Both the position numbers and the translations under genes were made by a program. From Pirellulaceae bacterium (GTDB lineage Bacteria; Planctomycetota; Planctomycetia; Pirellulales; Pirellulaceae): DNA of 11,761 nucleotides. The notes under the pieces were generated by a model that saw nothing but the letters and a program-made list of their open reading frames with translations, did no database searches and had not been told where the DNA came from. Of this stretch, positions 6,425 through 11,761 are shown piece by piece (the first letter of the stretch is position 1; every line of letters begins with the position of its first letter). The stretch spans positions 1-11,761 of the forward strand of contig JAKVBZ010000123.1 of NCBI GenBank assembly GCA_022448645.1. Reading direction: 5' to 3'.

Positions 6425-7604
6425 TTCTTGCAGATTGATAGGTTTGATTTGCGGCGGCGATGCCGGCCCCAGGGTTGAAGGTATATCCCTGTTCGCTCAA
6501 CAGCTGTTCTAACGCCGCCAGCAGCAAAAGTACATTGGCAGGACGGCTGGCGTATCCCATTAATCCTATTCGCCAAACTTTACCTTTGAAGGCCCCGAGT
6601 CCCGCCCCGATCTCAATCCCAAAACGCTGCAACAGGTTTTTCCGCACGCTGGCATCGTCCACTCCGTCAGGAATGTGTACGGCATTGAGCATAGGTAATT
6701 GATGGCCCTCTTGTGCAGCGTATTCCATTCCGATTGCCGCCAAACCATTTTTCAAGGCTCGGTGATTCAGAGCATGTCGCTGAAAGCAGTTCTCTAACCC
6801 CTCATCCAGAACAAGACGCACCGCTTCATAGAGCGCATAGGTCATATTGATCGGAGCGGTATGGTGATAAACACGTTCATCTCCCCAATAGGAGGCCAAC
6901 ATCGAAATATCAAGATACCAACTTTGCACCTTTTCCCGTCGATTCAACGCCGCTTCGACAGCTCGAGAGCTAAACGAAACGGGAGCCAAACCAGGAGGAC
7001 AGCTCAGACATTTCTGAGACCCGGAATAGATCGCATCGACTTGCCATGCATCGGTTTCGACTGGCATCCCTCCCAAAGATGTAACAGCATCCACCAGCAA
7101 CATGGCTCCAGCTTCATGAACCAGCTCCGATATTTCTTGAATGGGCTGCGATGCGCCGGTAGAAGTTTCGGCCATCACAACACCCACCACTTTGGGTTTT
7201 TCTCGAGCCAAAACGTCTTTGAAATCGTCTACCGTAAAGACTTCTCCCCAAGGTTTTTCCACAGTCGTCACGTTAGCACCAGCTCGTCCAGCAACATCAG
7301 CCATCCTGGTCCCAAAGACACCGTTGACACCTATCAACATCCCGTCACCCGGCTCAATAAGATTCACCACCGTGGCTTCCATTCCTGCCGATCCGGTAGC
7401 GCTAATGGCAAACGTCATTGCGTTCTGCGTTTGAAACAATCGACGCAACATGGACTGCAACTGGTCCATGACTTCCAGGTAGTACGGATCCAAATGCCCA
7501 ATCGTCGGCTTAGCAAGGGCTTCCAATACACGGGGATGGATATCGCTAGGACCGGGTCCCATCAGTGTTCGAATGGGAGGATTCAATGGTGTGCTCGTTG
7601 TCAT
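6417..7604 (-). CDS. Class V aminotransferase, alanine- or serine-glyoxylate type
   Basis: PLP-dependent aminotransferase of 395 aa in the AGT1/SGAT group, expected to transfer an amino group from alanine or serine to glyoxylate. Visible features are the N-terminal MGPGPSDIHPRVLEAL, the glycine-rich cofactor loop SATGSAGMEA (69-76), PLP-ring Asp172 in LLVDAVTSLGG, the Schiff-base lysine Lys198 in YSGSQKCLSCPPG, and the substrate-carboxylate arginine Arg345 in WRIGLMG. The SQK(x)L(x)xPPG form is like that of alanine-glyoxylate transaminases, but the amino donor cannot be fixed by eye. Length is normal. The start is the ATG at 7604, with only a weak AAAGAAC upstream. The nearest upstream minus-strand gene is 136 bp away. 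The TAG at 6417 is followed in the same frame by 73 open codons with a membrane segment, described separately. Confidence 0.92.
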   Translation of the reverse strand: MTTSTPLNPPIRTLMGPGPSDIHPRVLEALAKPTIGHLDPYYLEVMDQLQSMLRRLFQTQNAMTFAISATGSAGMEATVVNLIEPGDGMLIGVNGVFGTRMADVAGRAGANVTTVEKPWGEVFTVDDFKDVLAREKPKVVGVVMAETSTGASQPIQEISELVHEAGAMLLVDAVTSLGGMPVETDAWQVDAIYSGSQKCLSCPPGLAPVSFSSRAVEAALNRREKVQSWYLDISMLASYWGDERVYHHTAPINMTYALYEAVRLVLDEGLENCFQRHALNHRALKNGLAAIGMEYAAQEGHQLPMLNAVHIPDGVDDASVRKNLLQRFGIEIGAGLGAFKGKVWRIGLMGYASRPANVLLLLAALEQLLSEQGYTFNPGAGIAAANQTYQSARNG

Positions 7605-7740
7605 ATTTAATGTTCTTTTTGATTCGAGTGATTTTTTTAGAGTGAGTCTCTAGTTCACACCCCGTCCCGTTCACAAACGACACTACGTCGGACAGCTAAA
7701 CCTGAGCGAGTCTACCAGAATATGAAAATGTTCCGGCATG

Positions 7741-8310
7741 TCAATCGCCTGGCGGTGATTCGCGAACTAGTTGGCTAATGGATTTGAATTCAGGAGTACC
7801 CGCCACAGCACACCACTCAAAAAGTGCTGACTCTGTCGTTGTCAGTGTTGCTCCGGCAGCTTCCATTCGTCGCAAAGCGGTCTCACAATCTAACTCAAAG
7901 CGTGACCCTACTGCATCCACAGCCACATAAGCACGAAATCCGTTCGCCAATAGATCCAATACGGTTTGCTGAACACACACATGGGCTTCGATACCAACAA
8001 CCAGCAATTTGCAAATATTTGCTGACGCAAGTTGCTCAAAGATCGATTCACAAGAGCCACAGCTAAATGTCATTTTCGAAGGAATTTCCCCCAAGCGTTC
8101 TGCCAACTCGGTTACGGTTCCCCCCAAACCTTGAGGGTACTGTTCCGTGGCTACCGCACGAACTCCGAGCACCTGCCCTCCATCCAACAGACGCCTTGCA
8201 TTCCAAATAATTGTCTGATGATTCGGAATGTGCCCGATCAATTTGCCTTGAACGTCCACGACAAGCAACGCAGAATCTTCGGCAGACATTAACTCTTGAC
8301 TTCGCAACAT
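7741..8310 (-). CDS. Isochorismatase-like cysteine hydrolase (YcaC/nicotinamidase superfamily)
   Basis: Cytoplasmic alpha/beta hydrolase of 189 aa with the isochorismatase-fold catalytic triad: Asp19 in LLVVDVQGKL, Lys79 in PSKMTFSC and nucleophile Cys112 in GIEAHVCVQQT. The GIEAHVC segment carries the cis-peptide-type motif of the family. The pattern is closer to general YcaC/ISOC1-like hydrolases than to nicotinamidases, because no metal-binding Asp-His-His set is obvious. The substrate is unknown. Start choice is uncertain: the ATG at 8310 has GAGG but 15 nt away, while an in-frame ATG at 8289 (MSAEDSALLVVD) would give 182 aa but has only a close AAGAG. It is transcribed away from hslV and ends 136 bp before the aminotransferase, so the two could be cotranscribed, but no metabolic link is evident. 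Confidence 0.88.
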   Translation of the reverse strand: MLRSQELMSAEDSALLVVDVQGKLIGHIPNHQTIIWNARRLLDGGQVLGVRAVATEQYPQGLGGTVTELAERLGEIPSKMTFSCGSCESIFEQLASANICKLLVVGIEAHVCVQQTVLDLLANGFRAYVAVDAVGSRFELDCETALRRMEAAGATLTTTESALFEWCAVAGTPEFKSISQLVRESPPGD

Positions 8311-8395
8311 AGGCCGTTTTTTAATCCTCGAATTCTTAGAATATACCTATTCTTCTACTTCGGCTAACTTCAACGAGCCCAAATTTTGAAGGAGA

Positions 8396-8445
8396 ACGGC
8401 GCAGGCACCACCTGTTTGACTTTGTAACGAAAGGGTGCCAGCCGT
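8396..8445. other. Two-part stem-loop (5 + 6 bp) in the hslV upstream region
   Basis: ACGGC (8396-8400) pairs with GCCGT (8441-8445) and GGCACC (8404-8409) pairs with GGTGCC (8434-8439), with a 3-base/1-base internal bulge and a 24-base loop. There is no U run on either side, so it is not a standard terminator. It could be part of a structured RNA read from either strand or a protein-binding palindrome. Confidence 0.4.
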
Positions 8446-8579
8446 CCGGTACTGCTAGAAAACACCCCAGAAAGAAACGGGGTTCCTACACTACATCGAA
8501 TCTGTCCTCAAGCCGTGGCACACCATTAGAGGTCTGCCACAACTCACGCCAGCAACATACCTCAAAACGAGGGCCCCCA

Positions 8580-8598
8580 CCAGGGAGGAGGCCCCTGG
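8580..8598 (+). other. GC-rich hairpin with an AGGAGG loop
   Basis: CCAGGG (8580-8585) pairs with CCCTGG (8593-8598) around the 7-base loop AGGAGGC. A GGA in a hairpin loop is the hallmark of CsrA sites, but no start codon follows closely. It lies upstream of the predicted hslV promoter. Confidence 0.35.
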
Positions 8599-8625
8599 AG
8601 ATCGATCAGAGATTTCGCCACAATA

Positions 8626-8655
8626 GTGACAATCACCGTTCACAAAATGAGTAAT
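8626..8655 (+). promoter_or_regulatory. Weak candidate promoter for hslVU
   Basis: GTGACA (8626-8631, 5 of 6 matches to TTGACA) and AGTAAT (8650-8655, 4 of 6 matches) are separated by 18 bases. A start near 8662 would give a leader of about 50 nt that includes the hairpin at 8683-8700. I see no obvious heat-shock-type promoter. Confidence 0.3.
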
Positions 8656-8682
8656 TTTTTCAAACCACCCTGAACGCATCTC

Positions 8683-8704
8683 GCCCGGGAAACGTCGGGC
8701 AGGA
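8683..8704 (+). promoter_or_regulatory. Leader hairpin directly before the hslV ribosome site
   Basis: GCCCG (8683-8687) pairs with CGGGC (8696-8700) around a loop that begins GGA (8688-8690). The hslV Shine-Dalgarno AGGA follows immediately at 8701-8704, 8 bases before the ATG. A stem abutting the ribosome site, with GGA motifs in the loop and in the site, would suit RNA-level control, possibly by CsrA. Confidence 0.4.
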
Positions 8705-8712
8705 TTTCAACG

Positions 8713-9252
8713 ATGTTTCGATCTACCACCATTTTGACTGTAAGGCACAAGGACAGGGTAGCCATCGGTGGCGATGGCCAAGTGTCCCTAAATCAGACCA
8801 TTATGAAGTCCGATGCTGTCAAGATTCGGCCTTTAGCGGAAGGCAAGGTCCTGTGTGGATTCGCGGGTGCCAGCGCCGATGCTTTCGCGCTTCTAGAACG
8901 TTTTGAAGCAAAGCTTAAGGACTATCCTGCCAATCTCCCTAGAGCTGCCACGGAACTGGCAAAACAATGGCGAATGGACAGAGCCCTACGACGCCTGGAG
9001 GCACTCATGATCGTACTCGACGAATCCCACACGTTACTTCTCGGAGGGACTGGAGATGTCATTCAGCCGACAGACGGAATTCTCGGCATAGGATCCGGAG
9101 GAGATTTCGCAGTGGCGGCCGCAAGAGCGCTCGTTGCTCACTCTGAACTTTCAACGGCCGAAATCGTACGCCGCAGTCTGCAGATCGCAGCCGGCATCGA
9201 CGTGTATACGAACGACAAAATTGTTGTGGAGGAACTAGAGTGCCACCATTGA
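8713..9252 (+). CDS. hslV: HslV (ClpQ), threonine-protease subunit of HslUV
   Basis: Proteolytic subunit of the cytoplasmic ATP-dependent HslUV protease, an N-terminal threonine peptidase that forms double hexamer rings. The 179-aa sequence is typical: STTILTVRHKDRVAIGGDGQ at the N-terminus, TIMKSDAVKIRPL, GFAGASADAFALLERFEAKL, AKQWRMDRALRRLEAL and GILGIGSGGDFAVAAARAL. Alignment with E. coli HslV places the catalytic threonine at Thr5, so a four-residue propeptide (MFRS) is probably removed. The ATG at 8713 has AGGA 8 nt upstream. The last 13 bases overlap hslU, indicating a translationally coupled operon. The leader carries a hairpin just before the ribosome site. Confidence 0.97.
   Translation: MFRSTTILTVRHKDRVAIGGDGQVSLNQTIMKSDAVKIRPLAEGKVLCGFAGASADAFALLERFEAKLKDYPANLPRAATELAKQWRMDRALRRLEALMIVLDESHTLLLGGTGDVIQPTDGILGIGSGGDFAVAAARALVAHSELSTAEIVRRSLQIAAGIDVYTNDKIVVEELECHH
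9228..9232 (+). promoter_or_regulatory. Ribosome binding site for hslU inside the end of hslV
   Basis: GGAGG lies 7 bases before the GTG at 9240, within the hslV coding sequence. It supports the GTG start and coupling of the two genes. Confidence 0.75.
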
Positions 9253-10607
9253 CGACTAGCCTCAACGCAGATCGCTCTGACCTTTCGCCTCGTCAAATCG
9301 TGGCAGAACTCGATCGCCACATTGTTGGCCAGGATAAAGCCAAGCGCGCCGTGGCGATTGCAGTACGAAACCGGTGGCGTCGCCAGCAATTGCCTGAAGA
9401 TATACGCCAGGAAATCGCTCCTAAAAACATCATGATGATCGGGCCAACAGGCGTTGGAAAGACCGAGATCGCCCGCCGTCTAGCTAAGTTAACAGGTGCC
9501 CCCTTTATCAAAGTGGAAGCCACCAAATATACCGAAGTTGGTTACTATGGCCGCGATGTCGAGAGTATGATTCGCGAGCTAGTGGAAAACGCTATCGGCC
9601 TCGTCCGTCAACAAGAACGTCAGAACGTCGAGTCTCAGGCCAAAGAACGTGTGGAACAGCGTTTGCTCGACCTACTTTGTCCGCCTCCGTTGAGTGTCGA
9701 TGTCAATGTTGACGGAACCAATAGCGCTGAACAGTACGAACGGACGCGAGAAAAAATGCGCGCCATGCTCCGTACGGGTGAACTCGATCAACGCATGGTC
9801 GAATTCACCGTCGAACAAAAGACAGCGCCAGTCATGCTGGGCGGCGTCGGCATGGAACAAATGGATATGGACATCCAAGGCATGTTTGAAAAAATCATGC
9901 CGAATAAGTCAACGCAACGTGAGTTGGCTGTCCGCGAAGCTCGCGACGTTCTGTTCGACCAGGAATGCGAAGCGTTACTGGATCTCGACAAAATCAATGC
10001 CGCAGCCATTGCCTTGGCGCAAGACCTTGGCATTGTCTTTATCGACGAAATTGACAAGGTAGTAGCCGGTGACTCCAAAAATGCAGACGTCTCGCGTCAG
10101 GGAGTTCAGCGCGACCTGTTACCTATCGTCGAGGGAACCACGATACAAACACGATACGGCTACGTCCAAACCGACCATATTTTATTCGTAGCCGCAGGAG
10201 CCTTTCATCACACTCGTCCTAGTGAATTAATGCCTGAATTACAAGGACGATTCCCAATCCGTGTGGAACTGACGGATTTGACCATCGAAGATTTCGTTCG
10301 CATCTTAGCTGAACCGAAAAATGCACTCACTAAACAATACACGGCATTGCTAGGAACCGAATCGGTCCAACTGAATTTTACTACGGACGCCGTCGAAGCA
10401 CTCGCCGCGTTCGCTTTTCAGGTAAACCAGTCATCTCAAAATATCGGCGCACGTCGATTGTATACGATGATGGAAAGATTATTGGAGGACTTGAGCTTCG
10501 AAGCGCCTGAAATGAATATGGGAAAAGTAGAAATCAATGCGGGCTATGTCGCCGAGCGACTTAAGGATGTCGCCGAAGACGAAGACTTAAGCAAGTTTAT
10601 TCTGTAG
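9240..10607 (+). CDS. hslU: HslU (ClpY), AAA+ unfoldase of HslUV
   Basis: ATPase that unfolds substrates and feeds them to HslV. The 455-aa length is close to the usual ~443. Motifs in order are: the N-terminal helix segment LSPRQIVAELDRHIVGQDKA (15-34), Walker A GPTGVGKT (68-75), pore loop GYYG (101-104), the inserted I domain at about 110-250 with a GGVGMEQMD segment, Walker B IVFIDEID (265-272), GAFHHTRPSELMPELQGRFP (320-339), sensor-2 NIGARRL (401-407) and the conserved C-terminal tail DEDLSKFIL, which inserts into HslV. The pore loop differs from the GYVG of E. coli by Val to Tyr. The start is a GTG with GGAGG. The last 11 bases overlap the convergent gene at 10597. Confidence 0.97.
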   Translation: MPPLTTSLNADRSDLSPRQIVAELDRHIVGQDKAKRAVAIAVRNRWRRQQLPEDIRQEIAPKNIMMIGPTGVGKTEIARRLAKLTGAPFIKVEATKYTEVGYYGRDVESMIRELVENAIGLVRQQERQNVESQAKERVEQRLLDLLCPPPLSVDVNVDGTNSAEQYERTREKMRAMLRTGELDQRMVEFTVEQKTAPVMLGGVGMEQMDMDIQGMFEKIMPNKSTQRELAVREARDVLFDQECEALLDLDKINAAAIALAQDLGIVFIDEIDKVVAGDSKNADVSRQGVQRDLLPIVEGTTIQTRYGYVQTDHILFVAAGAFHHTRPSELMPELQGRFPIRVELTDLTIEDFVRILAEPKNALTKQYTALLGTESVQLNFTTDAVEALAAFAFQVNQSSQNIGARRLYTMMERLLEDLSFEAPEMNMGKVEINAGYVAERLKDVAEDEDLSKFIL

Positions 10608-11761
10608 CGGGTAGGGTCATCACATACCCTGTGACACTTTCTTCCGTCGACACCACCAACCATGAGTCTTCTTCGATTCGAAATGCCGCCAAACCTCGAA
10701 TGGCCACTCCCGTGTTAAAAACGTCTTGAAACGTTCCATCCGCACTGACAATGTGCACCGATCCATCTGCTCCGGGAATCATCCAATACGGTCCCCCGTC
10801 GAGAATATTCCCAGACATCAGAGGACGCACGGGCGTTTGATGCATCCCTGCTGTAAGAGCATGCGTCCATTGTGCGTGAAATTTCTCGTCAATGCCAATC
10901 GCCATATGGGTCCGTTCGTCCGTAAAGGCCAAGCCACAATAAACAGGCTTGCCAGCGACCGTCTCGGTCGCGGCAAGATGGTAGATGGAACGCGAATCCA
11001 CTGCCACCTCTCGATCGTTTCGACCATCGCGACGAATCGGCAAAATTCGCCCTTGGGCGCTGGTGGCTAACAACATCCCTTCACCAGCAGCTGTGGCGTT
11101 GAGCGATAGGATTGAGTGAGCCGCCCGATTGCCCCATTTCCTCTTGCCGTTAAAAAGATCAACACAATGAATGCCAGCCAACCCCCAAAACCCCACAAAC
11201 ATTTCTAATGTGCCGTCTCCGGTCAGATCAAATAACAAAGCGTCCTGAATGCCTTCATGGGGCTGGCCATCATCCGGATAGCGCAAAACGGTTTCCCAAC
11301 GTTGATTGAATCCATAAATTTGTGGTGCCAAACTGCTTCCACCCACAACATACCGCTGGCCATCACTATCGTACGACGGACGCAGGTAAGTGACTCTTCC
11401 GTCCGCCGGAAGGTCCAAGTTAAAACGTTCCACAAGATTGCCTTGTAAATCAAGTTCCACAACCGCTCGTCCATTTTCATTGACGGCAAGTCGAATGTCG
11501 GTTCCCTCTCGAACCATGACAACATTGCCCGGAGCATTCAGTTCAGACGTCCTCCACACCTCTCTCAACGCCAAACGTTCAGGCAAAGATTGCGGTGCAA
11601 GGGACGCCGGAATCGCAATCACGGTTTCTTGCGCATCCGCACTGGCTTGGATCAAATCATGTTGAAATTGTCGAGCCTCTTCGTTGCGGGCTTGGAGCAA
11701 TTCCGCAGCTACGTCTTCACCAAGCGCCAAGCGATGCAAAACTCCAGGTAAAAAATCTTCG
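10597..11761 (-). CDS. Partial beta-propeller/VCBS-like protein, 5' end outside the window
   Basis: The frame is open to the right edge, so the true start lies outside; a TTG at 11739 is only the first start-like codon inside. The visible ~387 residues begin with a helical, charged segment (LALGEDVAAELLQARNEEAR) followed by about 320 residues of beta-rich repeats. These have the texture of a beta-propeller or WD40/PQQ-like fold: alternating hydrophobic strands, DG and GDG turns, and one FG-GAP/VCBS-like element LLFDLTGDGTLEMFVGFWG. No enzymatic motif is visible. Planctomycetes encode many such proteins, some fused to an N-terminal redoxin domain, so the missing part could carry a catalytic domain, but that is speculation. 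It ends TAA at 10597, overlapping the hslU stop by 11 bp. The two are convergent and I see no hairpin terminator between them. Confidence 0.75.
   Translation of the reverse strand, partial: EDFLPGVLHRLALGEDVAAELLQARNEEARQFQHDLIQASADAQETVIAIPASLAPQSLPERLALREVWRTSELNAPGNVVMVREGTDIRLAVNENGRAVVELDLQGNLVERFNLDLPADGRVTYLRPSYDSDGQRYVVGGSSLAPQIYGFNQRWETVLRYPDDGQPHEGIQDALLFDLTGDGTLEMFVGFWGLAGIHCVDLFNGKRKWGNRAAHSILSLNATAAGEGMLLATSAQGRILPIRRDGRNDREVAVDSRSIYHLAATETVAGKPVYCGLAFTDERTHMAIGIDEKFHAQWTHALTAGMHQTPVRPLMSGNILDGGPYWMIPGADGSVHIVSADGTFQDVFNTGVAIRGLAAFRIEEDSWLVVSTEESVTGYVMTLPATE

Larger units (their letters stand above)
8311..8712. other. Divergent intergenic region rich in hairpins, no protein gene found
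   Basis: These 402 bases separate the minus-strand hydrolase from hslV. I find no convincing reading frame on either strand. The region holds inverted repeats at 8396-8445 (two-part stem), 8464-8483 (ACCCC/GGGGT), 8515-8540 (GTGGCA/TGCCAC), 8580-8598 (CCAGGG/CCCTGG) and 8683-8700 (GCCCG/CGGGC). A weak promoter candidate lies at 8626-8655. Short stems occur by chance, but the first and fourth are better than typical. A structured leader or a small RNA is possible. Confidence 0.4.

Noticed and set aside
7625..7655. Inverted repeat TAGAG/CTCTA beside a run of seven T on the plus strand, as a terminator for the hydrolase gene
   Set aside because: For minus-strand transcription the tract after the stem is A-rich, not U-rich, and the stem is only 5 bp.
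8491..8679. 62-codon minus-strand open frame in the intergenic region
   Set aside because: It has no ribosome site, an atypical composition and no recognisable motif, and it overlaps the inverted repeats.

Overview
The window most likely comes from a planctomycete (Planctomycetota, perhaps a Pirellulales-like lineage). This is inferred from gene content and protein style, not from any search: a MurB with an unusual active site, an FtsQ/DivIB-like protein beside it, a CinA with a degenerate C-terminal domain, csrA, hslVU, and a large beta-propeller/VCBS-like protein of a kind common in that phylum. Base composition is moderate and genes lie on both strands in short runs. It reads as ordinary chromosomal housekeeping DNA. 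I see no insertion sequence, integrase, CRISPR array, tRNA or rRNA.

Layout. On the minus strand, positions 58-1314 encode a membrane-anchored HtrA/DegS-type protease with its own sigma70-like promoter at 1374-1402. Upstream of it, 1403-2322 is a ~0.9 kb minus-strand tract of coding-like fragments broken by in-frame stops and frame changes. It contains pieces of a small multi-pass membrane protein followed by unrecognised sequence. cinA (2376-3590, minus) precedes the tract. Divergently, murB (3812-4690, plus) starts almost at its predicted transcription start and is followed at 29 bp by an ftsQ-like gene (4720-5631). csrA (5802-5993, minus) converges on ftsQ.

The next minus-strand block has a class V alanine/serine-glyoxylate-type aminotransferase (6417-7604). 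Its stop overlaps a small membrane-protein frame that is broken at a TTTG tetranucleotide tract (6195-6424). An isochorismatase-like cysteine hydrolase (7741-8310) lies upstream of it. A 402 bp divergent intergenic region (8311-8712), rich in small hairpins, leads into hslV and hslU (8713-10607, plus, overlapping by 13 bp). The 3' end of hslU overlaps by 11 bp the end of a convergent beta-propeller-like gene that runs off the right edge.

Functional themes. Protein quality control is represented by the HtrA protease and the HslVU protease-unfoldase. Peptidoglycan synthesis and division are represented by murB and ftsQ. csrA is a post-transcriptional regulator, and GGA-bearing hairpins upstream of hslV make it tempting, but unproven, to link it to hslVU. 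I see no clearly novel multi-gene system. The strongest oddities are the two broken-frame regions, the predicted leaderless murB, the replaced MurB catalytic positions and the structured hslV leader.
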